A stretch of 64,000 bases of DNA, from assembly GCF_947242115.1 (NCBI RefSeq), contig NC_074711.1:37126001-37190000 (forward strand), in the 5' to 3' direction. Position 1 is the stretch's first letter, and every line of letters begins with the position of its first letter. Below, in pieces: positions 10,630-22,884 of the stretch. The notes under the pieces are model-generated. The model was given only the letters and a program-made list of their open reading frames with translations. It did no database searches and was not told where the DNA came from. This DNA comes from Biomphalaria glabrata (lineage: Eukaryota > Mollusca > Gastropoda > Planorbidae). The position numbers and the translations under genes were made by a program.

Positions 10630-13600
10630 TTAAGTTGGTGGTAAGAGAACTGCAAAGGTGACAAACATCGGAGTATCAGGAGGCATATCCACAGACAGCA
10701 CCTGGACATTAACATCACAAGAAATGAATTTTATTACAAGTCAAAATAAGACAGATTTAGAAGTGAAAAAAATAAAAAACATTTTCTAGCTGGGGAGAGG
10801 GTCTATGGAAAAGGGGAAAGAACAAAGGATATTAAAACAAAATAATAAAAACAGTGAAGAAACTCTAAAGGTTCTATCTTGAATAGTGTTACAAAGTATT
10901 GACAAACCAGTCATTTGGTTAAACAATTATTTTTGGTGATTAAAAAAAGGAATGACTTAATAATTAAAAAAATATTAATTAAAACCAGTTCAAAAAAGTT
11001 CAAAAAGTTTTCAATGAATTTAAGATGATCACAGACAGTGTGCTTAAAACAGAACTCTTACAAATAAAATGTTCGATACACTACAAATTAAAAAAAATAA
11101 TAATAATTTTGTGCCAGAGACAACAAGGATTTATAAAAAAACAACATTACCTTATATATCCTTGTACAAAGACTTTTATGAATTGTTTATATAATTATTC
11201 TTTTCTTCAACCTGCTTAACCTTTATCATTCTCTAAGTCTTTCTAAATTATGTTTATTTACATCTATTCAATTCTTCAGAAAATCTGGTCTAATATAGCT
11301 TTTTTTTCTAACATTTGCAGAATGTGACCCAATAAGCCCATTCCCCTGGCTTGTGCACTGAGGCAGGACAATATACACACACAAATTTAGAACAGTGACA
11401 ATTGTTGGGGGCATGGGGGCTAAATGGTAAAGTGCTTGGATAAGAACAGGAAGTTCCAGGTTCAAATCCTTGTGAAGACTGGGATTTTTGGTTTTGTACT
11501 CTTTGGGCACCTCGGAGTCCACCTAACTATAATGGGTACCTGAGTTAAAGAAGAATAAAGTGGTTGCTCGCTGTGCTGGCCATATAACACCCTGGTTAAC
11601 CATGAGCCACAGAAGCAGATGACCTTTAGATTGCAAGGTCTAAAAGGGGAACTAATAGCAATTGTAATACTAATAAAAATGTTTATTTTTCTTGAGGAAA
11701 TGTGTCTTACGATTGTGCATTACATATTAAAAACAATTCAGCTTACCTGACTTCTGCAAGTCTTTTCTAAGAGCCCAAAGCTCATGGCATGGACTCCAGT
11801 AGAGTGAATATGCTGCACAGAGTCCAAGAGGTACTGAACAGTAATGGAGTATTTCACTACTCTCTCAGAGCGCATGGAAAATGTACTTCTGTCAAAGTTC
11901 TTCAGACCTACTGCTGAGTCATTAGGCTTGAGTCTCTAGAAAAAGAAATAGTAGTTTGACTGGTAAGTAGAACATAGATCTACAACTTCCTTAAAAAATA
12001 TTTTAACAAGAAATACACACAAAATACCAAGACCAACAACAATAAATCTGTGTGATTAGAAATATTTTTACCAATTGTTTTGTTTAGTGCTACTTCATGC
12101 TTTTAGCTTTCTCACAACACTGTGATCCTCACTTGCCTGGACCAGTTGGAAAAATGGGAGGGGGAAAGTGAGAGAAAGAAAAAAAGGGATATCTGGGTGA
12201 ATTTTTACTGCATTTGCTTTTTAAAAGTATTTTTAAAAAAAAGGTTAACGGCCGGAATTCGAACTCATGGCTTAAGCCTCCTCAAGCCAACATACTGACC
12301 ACTCTGCTAGTGAGGGGCCTATGAAAATAGAAGATTGTATGATATCTGCTGTTTGTTAAAAACTTACTTTAAAGTGGTGACCATAAAGGAGACTAATTCA
12401 GCCTATATCGCCACATCAGTCAAGTACAATTTCTTTCCCTTATTTAAGATATCAAACAAAATAATTAATTACCAACAGTTAATAAACTTATTATTTAATT
12501 TAAAAAAATTGATTCTTGTTGTGTCAGGTAAAAGAAATAATTATGCGAAATTTCAGCTTGATCCGAGATTGGGTGTTGGAGAAATAACGTTTACAGACTT
12601 TTTACCAGACAGACTGTGTAAGTTGATATAAGCTTTGTAAAATGTGATATTTTTTTAATAAAAGAATTAATAGATTCAAATTAATATGGTGGAGAGACAA
12701 AAAACCTGCCAGCAATGATATCTTGCAGCGGTTCCCGGTCACTTCATCCCCAGTCATTTCATCCTCTGGTCACTTCATCCCCTGGTCACTTCATCCCCCG
12801 GTCACTTCATCCCCGGTCATTTCATCCCCTGGTCACTTCATACCCGGAATTTCATCCCCTGATATTTATTACATCATCTGATCATTTTTTTCTAACAAAT
12901 TGTAATTTTAAAAATCATGAATTGAGCAATATTTAATGTATTCATTTTTTATTTAAATGACAAAATTGTAACACATTAATGTTTAAAAGGAATTAAAGCA
13001 AAACTTATACAGGCGACATGATATCACGAGGATAGGTGAACTCCGCCTTTATTAGAAAAAAATAAAACCTTATTTCAAGGAAACATGGAAGAGGAAACAT
13101 TATAAACGCATTAGTAACATGTCATAAAATGTCAAAAAGCATTCTACATAATCATATTTATATATAAAATATTTAATTGGGGATGAAATGACCGGGGATG
13201 AAGTGACTGAGGGATGAAGTGACCGGGGGATGAAGTGACCAGGGGATAAAATGATCGGGATGAAGTGACCGGGGATGAAATGACTGGGGATGAAGTGACC
13301 GGGGATGAAGTGACCGGGGATGAAATGACCGGTCACCTTTGCAGCATCTGTCCAAAGTGGCGTACATGGGTACTAAAGGATGAAGTAGCAAAAATATCAA
13401 ACAGAATTATACCTAAGCACAGTGAAAAGCTCTAAAGAATTGACTAGAAATGTGTGGGCAAGTAGGCTTACTTAAGAATGGTTCCCAGTGTGATGCATAA
13501 AATAATATCTGCTAAATTTAAGGATAAGTGCTAAAATTCAAAATGTCATAAAAATAAGTATTTTGCATTTAAATAAATTAAAAATAGTGTTAAAAGCATA

Positions 13601-16600
13601 GTAATGAAAATAGTGTATAAACAGACAATCAGTTACGAAAAATATATAGGAGCTCAAAAATGTTGAGTTTGATGATGAAACAGAATTCTGTCAATTAAAG
13701 TTTACAAGATTGGCTTCTGCAGCCTTGACCCAACATAGAGTAGCAGAAAGGAAGGCAAAACTATACTAAATTTGGATGAGTAGAGCAATTGGATGGTTGT
13801 CTGGCTGGGATGGCTGGCTGGATGTGTAAATTGCACTCTGGACTGTTTCCCCAATGGTCCTGGGTTTGAACTCATTTCTTCCTTCTCCTATTATGCAGGA
13901 GATTTGGGATAGGATGAAGTAATGTGTAAAGCAAAACAGAAATTCAAAAAATAAAATGGCAAATTAAAAACTTGAATGTATTTATTTTCTAAAGGATATA
14001 AGGGCTATTCTATATTCAAAATTTTTAAATTTTAGAATTTTTACTTTCTCATCAATATATTTCAGTAGAAAAGAAAAGGCATACATTTTATCTGCCCTGT
14101 TAGGGCCCAACAAGGCAAAATAGTAGGTGGGAATTTTTAAAAATGTGTGGGAATCATGACAATATTTTTTTTCTAAGCATAGTTAATATGGGAGAATTAA
14201 CATGGTAGTAGTAATTTGAGATCCTTTGTGAACAGATAATTGTTATTGGCCTCCTTCAGTCATAGAACAACTATAGTTCATCTCAGAGTTTAAAAGATGA
14301 AAGCCTGGGCATTGTTTATGGTCGGAACGATGTCAACCACACAGCAGTTCCCCCCTCTCCACGCTACTGATGTGACCAAAGGAATGGAATATCCGATACA
14401 GTTTGGGATCAGTAGCGCCACAGGCTCTGCCAGGCTGTAGCATGGTGTGCCACAATCTGCCTATGGTTTACCAGCTCCCCGAAGCCTTTCCCGTGTTTGG
14501 GTATAGCCGCCAGTTAGCGAAGGTTTGGATTCAGAGTTTTCCTTCTCAGATAACAGCACTGGTAACGAAATTTTTCAAAAAGCATGCTGTCACACACAGA
14601 CTAGTTAGTACTAGCAACTAAAATCAATAAAAACATTTTCCAATTCAGTGAAGAACAGACTTGAACAATTTCAATTAGACTACAAATAAAAAAAAACCCA
14701 AATAAAACAACCAAACATTCATGTTGTACTCACTTGAAAATAAATGACATAGCCAGGAGTCTCTACATCTTGTTTCATTACTTTCAGCTCAAAGAAGAAA
14801 CCATATAATGACAAAATTTCAGAGTAGTTTTTAGTGTCCTAGTAATAGAAACAGATTCTTACAATAATACAGGCAAGTGAATTTCACTTTTTCTTAACTA
14901 AGAATAAAAAGATGACAATTTAAAAATAAAAAGTGTATCAAAATATTTTTTTAGTACTTAAAGGTAAAACTCACCCCTTCAACAACTATTCCTTGTCTGA
15001 TAGCAGTTTTATGAAAAGCTCTCAAACCCATCATATCTCCTCCACTGCAAAGCTGAAAAGAAATCATCAATCATGATGTATTAGTATCATTTATTTTGAT
15101 TTTTCTAAAACAAAAATTCAAGAACACTCTTTGAAATTTCAGAATGTTGAATAAAAAAATGTTAACTATGATCAATAAAATATTTAAATACTGTGGGAAA
15201 CATTAAATCTGTAATCTCATAGCAATTGGTATATCCATCAACCATGTTTTGGAAGAACTTGAACTCTATCTCGCAGTAATTATTTGACGCGCTCAGAAGA
15301 AATTACTCATTTTTCCCATTTGTATTTCACTAGCCTGTTATTGATAAACTTCAATTACGTTTTTCTTTTAATCAAAAAATGTTATAATTGGTATAGATAA
15401 AAGCATGCCCTTTTTAAATAACACAAATCAAAGTTTATAAACCCAAAAATTCAGTTAATTTAATGGTGTCTAATCAATGATGGAATTGTCCATCACGAGA
15501 GAAAGAGTTAATTTACTTACAGATTTGTGCTGCTGTGACAGCATATCAACTATCCATCGATAAGGTAAGATGTTCATCAGCAGCATATCCTGAATGTCAT
15601 TGCCTGGAAAGTAATTATAGTCAATGTTGGAAAACTTTATATTCCTGTATGCCTATGTACGAATTAAAAAACATAACATATTTATGGAATAGAAAGAAAC
15701 AAACTAGCAAAAAAAAAAAAAAAAAAAGGGCACCTACTGTCCATAATTCCATGCAAACGTAAAGATACAAAAAGAGGTTGATACATTATTCCTTCTTCAG
15801 CTTCTAGAAATGGACAATGCTTGGGTAAACTGGAATAGATAAATGAAATATAAAAAAAAATAACTTTAACTGAAAATTGTTTTTAATTGATACAGTCCTG
15901 AAAAATGAATTGTTGACTGATATATATTTTGTTAATTTAATTTAATTTATATTTTTTTTGTTAAGAAATACGATTTTTAAAGAAATGTTTCATGAATATC
16001 ATATACACATATAATTTTGAAGGTACTTTTTTCAATATGAAGGCCTATGTATAACTTTCTTTGAAGTTCTGAATCTACCTGTTAAAATATGTTATCACTG
16101 TGGTATATGGAGGCATCATTTGAACTTGAGGATTCAATTCCAGAAAGAGCCATGTACACAGCGTTTTAAACACACTCAATTCATTGATGGTAAATAATCT
16201 GAAAAACAGGATGTTATGACAACCAACTATTGAAAAATACATGATTTTTAAGTCACATTCTATATTATTTAATTTGAAATAGTTGTAGACTGAAGAAAAT
16301 CATTCATACAACTCCTTGATCCTTTACCTGTTTGAATTGAGAATCTTTTCCAGTAATTGACTATCCAAATCAGCTAGCTCAATATGCATGGATAACTTTA
16401 ATGAAATTTTAAAAAAATTATTAGAAGATAGCACATGAATTACATTGTAAAAGTATTGAATAAAAAAGTGATAAAATAAGAATACAATGTTTTTTAAACA
16501 GGTCATAAAAATAATTTATAGCTGTTGTCAATTAAATCATATTGTTCTAAATACAGAGGGATCCACTTAAGCAAAGGATACACAGGGAGTAATTTCAAAT

Positions 16601-19600
16601 CAAAAGATTGAAAGTATACTTTAACAATGAAAACAGCTGAAAATTATGTATATCCCAAATGTTTTTTTTCCTTGTAGGTTTAAAGTTCCCAAACATGAGC
16701 TCAAGTTCTTCAATATCTTTAACAAAGTGTTGGCCTTAAAAAAATATCTCTCTCCAGCAGCTAGCTTTTTTTAGCAGTGTTTTTTGTCGGCAATTTCTTA
16801 TATTCAAATAAAAAACTAAATAGGCCTATATTACCTTGGGAATAAGGTTCAATTCTAACCAGCATTCACAAGCTAAGGCAACAGCTTCTAGATTGTACTG
16901 AAGGATGTGAAAATAAATAAATAAAAAAAACAAAGAAACAACATTTTAATGAAAAGTACAGACAAAATTAAACACTACAATATGGATATGTTTGTACCTT
17001 GGATGCTGCTTTATGGAACTGGCAAACTGTTTTATATGTAATGGAGGTCAGCATCATTCGTTCACACCTGTAATTCAAATATAGTTCTTTATGCAAACTT
17101 TTTTTTCTTCAATATAGTTTATAATACTGAGAAATCTAACAGGAACAATTTAAGAAGATAAGACAAAAGAATATATAAGAATATTACCGTTTTACAAGTT
17201 CATCAAATTTCAAAACAGATGCAGCAGCTAAAACAGAAGCCAGATCTTGAGCACTAATTGGCAAATCATCTGCATACAAACAGCTTAGAGCTATCCCTAA
17301 ACCTGAAAATATTTTATTTAACATTTTAAAACTTATCAAAGTAAGAAATGATACAAATTTCTACACAGAAAATGCTTAGAATTTGGTGCTAACGTACCTT
17401 TAGTGGATGCTTCAGAAGTAATTTTCATTCATTTTAAAAACTCAGTACAAGATATCAGTACTATTGACTTAAAATCAATTTTCAAACTCTTGCTATTTAT
17501 AGTTTTAGAATTAAAGAATAAAAAATATTGGTTTTTTACCTCGTTGAGATACAAGTGGATCATCAATATCCATAGAAATTTCAATGACTTGGGATCCTTC
17601 AACAGATGAGTGAGGCAAGTCTAGGTAAGTGCTACACTGATCTGATGTTGTGTCATCTAGTGTTGTACTGAGAAGAAAAATTTTAAGAATAACTATCATT
17701 TTAATAAGTCACAAATTACATTTCATAAAGTAGTTTCCCTTTTAGACCTTGCGATCTTGAGGGCAGATGATGTTAAAATCATCTGTTTCTTTGATTTCAT
17801 AAAAGAATTGTATTTTTATGACTTACTAACTGAATCTTGATGACTCAGATTGAGGCTGAGCCAAATGATTTCTACTGTAGCTCATAAGGTTGGAATCTTC
17901 TTTCACAGTGCGTAGAAGATGAGCTAAGACATCAGACTTGTGGAGAAACAGACTGTATAGTTCCCAGTCTAATCCAAGGGCCTTTAAAACAATGTCTGTT
18001 AGGAAAACATTTATATTTCATTAACAAAAAAAGATTTTTGAAATCAATGTTTTAATAAAAATTACAGAATTACTAAAAAATATTCATTGTTACAGTGTTC
18101 TTTGTTATTCTTAGATATCCATTTTTATCATACACAAAGCTTTAAGACTATATAAATGATAAAGACTAAATAGAATTTAGTTCAAGAAAAACATTTAATT
18201 ACAATATATAGCCAGTTGTAGTTGTACAAATTATGACTTAATCTTCAAGCATTTAAAATTTTCAAAAATAAGTGCATGACACAAAATAAATTCTTACCAT
18301 GCTTTTTGTGAGCTTTTCCTAAAAATAAATACAAAAAAAGTGAATTTTTAAATGTTACTATTTGTGAAAACATTATTAGGATATCGTTAGAACAAATGAA
18401 CATGTTCTAATTTAAATACCTGGTCTCAGGAAATTTTGTCTCCTTACTGCATCCTTAAGCAAAGGTTCTTGGTGCTTTTTACTACCCATGGATACCATTG
18501 ACCTAGTTCTGAAACAAAATGATCCAAGATTTTTAAAATATTTATTGAATATAATTAAGAGGCAGATTGATAATACAAGTTTTATTTTTATTTTTTTTAT
18601 GAAAAAATTCTTAACTTTCTCTTTTCATTTTTGATAATGTTTGAAGTAAGCCTACAAATATGTTAATTAAAGATTAAATGAAATGGATGGCTGCCTGATT
18701 ATGTGTTATGAGCACTGGACATTTGAAGGTCTCAATGGTACTGTGCTCATACCCTGCCTGCTGCCACCCCCCATTGTCATGTAGGTTTGGGCTAGGATGA
18801 CATCATTCTCAAATCTGAAGGAACATCCAAAAGATGTAAAACATTTAACAAACAAACTGAATTTATGTATTTATATCAATTTTTATCTGACTAACACTGG
18901 ACAGCTAAATAAAAAACTTGACAACTCTGATTCCAAATAGCATGATTCTCTAATGAGTCTAATACATTAACAGTCAGTACAGTACAATTGTCAAAACAAA
19001 TTGTTTAACTGTATAACTGATGTACTGAACTCGTACTGGACACTCTCATCCTGAACTCCACTGTACTGGACAGTATTGACTCTGCCACTCTCTCTCTTTA
19101 TATAGGGTTGCCAAAGACCGTCTTGAAAAAGACAGAAAAGCCACGAACTTGTCCCCAGTTCTTGCTAGAATTTCACATGACCATTTCATGGAAGATTTGC
19201 ATGCTGATTGTTCACAACCTGTTTTCAAATAACTTCAAGCCTGCTTGCAGTTCACTGGCTTTACTGACTTGTGCTCTCTAGTCAAACATCTACCCCTACC
19301 AGCATTGCCAACTTAGTTATGACAGTAGGATTTTCATGACTTTTTATTAAGGGAAGAACTCAGAAATTGAAAAAAAAAAGCACTTGTATTTGTCTATATA
19401 TTACACTAAGTTGTTTTCTATTAAATTTAAATTCTAATTCTATATGTGTAATTATTACATTGCTTTTTAATTTTCCCATAGCCATGAGAAGTACTGCAGT
19501 CCTCATTAATCTTCAGGCTCGAAGACAAGCCTTATTATTATTATTTTAATCTTATCACTTTTCAAATGTGTGAATATCAGTGTATTATTTTTAAATTCTA

Positions 19601-20153
19601 TAAAATCTCAATATTATCTTTTAACTATAAACTGCTTTTATTAAAAAAAAACTTTGATCCAAACAACAGCTACCAAAATGAAACTATATCTGAGAAAAAC
19701 TATACTCAAAACCCACAATAGTATTAAAACAGAATCTCCTTTAATATATTATGCTCACAGGTCTCGACAATATTGCCGTTATTAGTTTAAAAAACTTACA
19801 TGGAAATGTAATTTTAAAAAAAATTTTCTATTCATTTACTGTGTAAAAATAAAGAAACTCATAAATGAATAAATAAAATAGGAAGTTATAGCTAACAATT
19901 TAGAATTAATCCATTGGAAAGTAGAATTTTTGTAACTATGTAACATATTTTTAGTTTTTTGTATCTCTTTTTATTTAGCATGAAAGTAATGTAAAAAATA
20001 CTTACGATTGACCCGAGCATAATTTGTTTTGAACAAGATAATTTTGTCTTTTCACAGGACTTTGAACTTTTGCTGCTTGAATAGTATTGGCTGACTTGGT
20101 CGCTCTTGTAAGTGTTGTACATCTTGAATGTGACGAGCGGCTCCCAGATGATT
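10630..20153 (-). CDS. BTBD16: BTB/POZ domain-containing protein 16 (BTBD16) orthologue, 16 exons, start not found
   Basis: Exons (high to low): 20153-20006, 18508-18420, 18318-18298, 17995-17827, 17667-17540, 17302-17188, 17067-16998, 16897-16835, 16395-16328, 16198-16079, 15829-15738, 15603-15521, 15052-14975, 14838-14734, 11935-11747, 10701-10630. Every junction is GT..AG and phase-consistent, giving about 535 residues with no stop. The BTB core starts near DIVLKALGLDWELYSLFLH. It continues through an acidic insert (VIEISMDIDDPLVS) and LSCLYADDLPISAQDLASVL, then a BACK-like region (YNLEAVALACECWLELNLIP, LFTINELSVFKTLCTWLFLE). The carboxyl half carries LPKHCPFLEAEEG, LFVSLRLHGI and LYGFFFELKV, and ends LPPT. 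These blocks match vertebrate BTBD16 as I remember it. BTB-BACK proteins often act as dimeric scaffolds or CUL3 adaptors; BTBD16's own role is poorly known. The first exon shown begins in phase 1 without an ATG, so an upstream exon is missing. Convergent with the gene ending at 7361. Confidence 0.9.
11405..11660 (+). mobile_element. tRNA-derived SINE, family B
   Basis: The head reads GGGGGCTAAATGGTAAAGTGCTT (A-box-like) and a B box follows (GGTTCAAATCC). Next come the family body (GTGAAGACTGGGATTTTTGG, GGGTACCTGA, GTGCTGGCCATATAACACCC) and the end, AGATTGCAAGGTCTAAAAGGGGAAC. It lies in an intron of the BTBD16-like gene, antisense to it. The minus-strand open frame across it is spurious. Confidence 0.8.
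12385..12645 (+). repeat. Dispersed repeat, family E copy 2
   Basis: It shares the CAGCTTGATCCGAGATTGGG core and the GTTTACAGACTTTTTACCAG block with copies at 3.9 and 50.4-50.8 kb. It lies in a BTBD16-like intron directly upstream of the foldback-like element. It has no coding content. Confidence 0.6.
12730..13338. mobile_element. Foldback-like element with minisatellite inverted arms
   Basis: The left arm (12730-12865) is a tandem array of about 15-bp units, GGTCACTTCATCCCC with T/A variants. The right arm (13179-13338) is the same array reverse-complemented (GGGGATGAAGTGACC units). The arms enclose a 310-bp A+T-rich centre without coding potential. TTGCAGC occurs immediately outside both ends (12723-12729 and 13339-13345), which looks like a target-site duplication of 7 or slightly more bases. 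Inverted arms made of short tandem units resemble foldback elements (Drosophila FB, Galileo). It is non-autonomous and sits in an intron of the BTBD16-like gene. Confidence 0.75.
13782..13930 (+). mobile_element. Diverged tRNA-derived SINE, family A
   Basis: GATGGCTGGCTGGATGTG and TGCACTCTGGACTGT match the head of the better copies at 34.05 and 44.62 kb, with a B box near GGTCCTGGGTTTGAACTC and the GGAGATTTGGGATAGGATGA body. Its divergence implies an older insertion than the 34-kb copy. Confidence 0.6.
14295..14575 (+). repeat. Dispersed repeat, family D copy 1 (probable LINE end)
   Basis: It shares GATACAGTTTGGGATCAG, a GCGCCACAGGCTCTGCCAG-like block and GGTTTGGATTCAGAGTTTTCC with 52.32-52.60 kb. 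The G+C content is clearly higher than the surrounding intron. It is probably the tail of a non-LTR element, but no coding domain remains. Confidence 0.55.
17735..17800 (-). repeat. Short SINE-B end fragment
   Basis: CCTTTTAGACCTTGCGATCT and GGGCAGATGATG match the reverse complement of the family B end. It lies in a BTBD16-like intron between exons. Confidence 0.4.
18685..18855 (+). mobile_element. Diverged tRNA-derived SINE, family A
   Basis: TGGATGGCTGCCTGATTATG opens the element. A body with CCACCCCCCATTGTC, GGTTTGGGCTAGGATGA and GAAGGAACATCCAAAAGATG follows, ending in the family tail TGTAAAACATTTAACAAA. It lies in an intron of the BTBD16-like gene. Confidence 0.7.
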
Positions 20154-20467
20154 CTACACAATTGAAATAATAATGTTAATTGTTATACTGTTTCATGAAA
20201 ATATACAATTTTTACATAGCTAAAATATTGATTCCTTAGTTTTTTTAAACAGAGACATGCAATATTAATATAAAAAAAAGGTGATATGTCATGAAAATAG
20301 AAATAAAAAAGTTATAGTGTAGTTATCTATATAAACTTGAATATATTTACAAATAATAAGATTTAGTTGTTTAAAAAAATGGTTGTTTTCTTATTTAAGC
20401 TGCAGTGATGGAGGAGAAAATGCTAGATTTGATAATTGTTACCAATGGATGATACACTACATATAAA

Positions 20468-20939
20468 CAGTGGCATAGCCTAGGGATTTGGGGACCCAGG
20501 GAGCTTGACCTCTTTAGGGGCCAATACATTTTGACATTCGACATCGTGACATGAGATAATAGCACAATATTTAATGTAAAAACTATAATTTTGGATACTC
20601 ATTTAGGGGATCTCCTTATCTGGGGGCCCGGGGGGGGGGGGGATTTAACTCTTTCTCTCCTAATTGACGATACCATTGTTGATTTGACCACATTAAATTA
20701 TTTTTTTTAGTTTTATAAACACATTAATTTGTGTTATATAAAAAGAGCATGGATTCCCATTTAATTCTATGCCAAATAAAATATTTTTTGATAACAAAGT
20801 TCTTGAAGTTTAATCCTAACAGGGAAGTGAACTACAAATGAGCAAATGAATAATTCCGTCGGATCATGGAAAATAATTACGGAGAGATAGAGTTAAATTT
20901 GAAACTCTCCTCCCCCATCCCACCCTAGCTTTGCCACTA
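20468..20939. mobile_element. Non-autonomous hAT-type element (472 bp) with 8-bp target duplication
   Basis: The left end is CAGTGGCATAGCCTAGGG and the right end CCCTAGCTTTGCCACTA, whose reverse complement is TAGTGGCAAAGCTAGGG. These are imperfect terminal inverted repeats of hAT type. CATATAAA flanks both sides exactly (20460-20467 and 20940-20947), the 8-bp target duplication expected of hAT insertion. The interior has no coding capacity and includes a G run near 20630. It lies upstream of the first recognised BTBD16-like exon. Confidence 0.88.
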
Positions 20940-21187
20940 CATATAAACAGTTATGATTTGTGAAGAAAGTATCAAGAATTAAAGAATATTAATTTTTGGA
21001 GTGACAACATTTTCCAATTACTACTAAGTTAAGTGAGAAAAACTGTTACTAGTCGTCTAGGGTTATATCTAAAAAAAAAATTACTATAGTGTCTACAAAC
21101 ATTTGCAAAAATGTTTTCAAAATTTATTTTTGTCTAGTGGTTGTTTTTTTTTCTCCATAGTTTGCTTTTGAATAGTGAATGTTTCAT

Positions 21188-21368
21188 GCTAAAGCCTTCT
21201 CAGTGCAGTATGTTCCAATCTCTTTAGTGAAAATGTGACTAGGAGAGGGAGAACATTTCTGTGCTGACTTTAGGTGCTCAGCAAACACAACTCGAGCTGG
21301 GATTTGAACTCCAGCCCCCTTTGAAAGGTAGCCAAGTGGTTTATGCCACTCAATCACACTGTATTTCA
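21188..21368 (-). mobile_element. tRNA-derived SINE, family C
   Basis: Reversed, it contains the B-box-like GGAGTTCAAATCCC and the family body (GAGTTGTGTTTGCTGAGCACC). It has the same orientation as the 6.9-kb copy. The open frame over it is not a gene. Confidence 0.7.
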
Positions 21369-22884
21369 GAAAATGAACTTGCTTGATCAAACTTGTTGGA
21401 ATAATAATATTTCATTTCATTACCATTTTTATGAAATAAAAATTCAACCAGCAGTTTCAAGTAAATTTAAAAAAGTATAATTGAACAAATGATCACTTTA
21501 ACAAAGTTGCATTAATTAAATGTGAAAAAAAATTAGATACAACAAATATAAACAAAAAAAAAGAAACAACTTAAAAATTCTATTGAACAGGAAACAATAA
21601 GTAAACCAATTATAGAGTAAATTTAATAAGAGCACTAAAAAGATAGTTTAAAAAAATATCTCAGAAAATATTCTTTTAAAAACCAAAAGCATTGTGTATT
21701 TTACAAACAGTTTTCATAACACTTATTGTTAAAAAAAATTGCATATAGTTAAAAAAAAAATAATTAAAAAGTAATTACACAATACTTCATTTTTCTGTTA
21801 GCATATAAATATATATTAATAGGAAATGAAATGTAGGTTATGTGTAAACAATAAAAGGAAATGGTCAGTAGGTTAAAATATATTGCAAGAAGAAATGCAT
21901 GATGGATATATGTAGTATATATTATAGGATACAGATAACTTTACTTATAATGGTCCAGAAATATATTTATGAATTTTTAATTTACAGCACCTACTAGACT
22001 TTTAGCAGCCTAGAGAAATTGAGATAAAGAACATACAAAACTAATTATAATTACATCAAAGAAATATTGAAAACAAAAAAATCCAATATGACTAGAACAA
22101 ATTTAGTTAGCGAAATATTATGAATGATTTAAAATAATACATACCAGTTCAATGTTCATCTTGACATGTTTCCATAAGTAGTTTTGTATGAAAGTCTTTA
22201 AAAGTAAATGTAAATGTATGCACAGCAAAGAAAACAAAACAAAACAAAAATATGTTTAGACTAAATAGAGACAACAAAGAAAGTCATTGCTTTTTAGTTT
22301 ATATGCACTTTTATTAAATTGTTAGTTGGAATAACTGAACATGGTGTTTTACAAATACAATTTAAATAGTAAGTCATTCTACTTGACTATGGTAAGTTTA
22401 GTACTGAGTGCAATAGAATTATATAAAAACACGTATGAGGGTCAGTAACAATTTAAAACAGATACATATACTTTGGTAAACAAAACCAAATATTTAACAC
22501 TATATATATTGTTTTATTCATCACTGAGAATATATTTTATCATTTCAAATAATTTTTTTTTAAATATATATTTTTTTAACAAAAATTATAATTAAAGAAT
22601 ACAAAATGTCTTGAAAATATTGAACAAAACTTATGAACTAAAAATTATTTTCTAGCAAAAAATATATAAAAAAGCCTTAGGATTTAAAACGAGCAATTAA
22701 ATTCAACTAAATGTAAACAAAAGATGCAAAATTGTAATGAATCCTACCTAAAAAGAAGTTAGATTGTTAGTTGATTCAATATTATAAATGTTAAAAAATG
22801 GCATATTAATTTGTTTAACTATCACAGATATATGCTATTTGCTTTGAATAGTCTTTGCATGAATTTAATCATCTTTCCGAAAGG

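Noticed and set aside
12715-13400. Open frames with SLHP/FIP pentapeptide repeats on both strands
   Set aside because: They are translations of the 15-bp minisatellite arms of the foldback-like element; the same repeat is open on both strands.
22140-22200. Possible BTBD16 upstream exon ending ATTGAACTG|GTATGT
   Set aside because: The frame needed to join the next exon (phase 1) contains a TGA, so it could only be non-coding leader; evidence is too thin to list as an exon.
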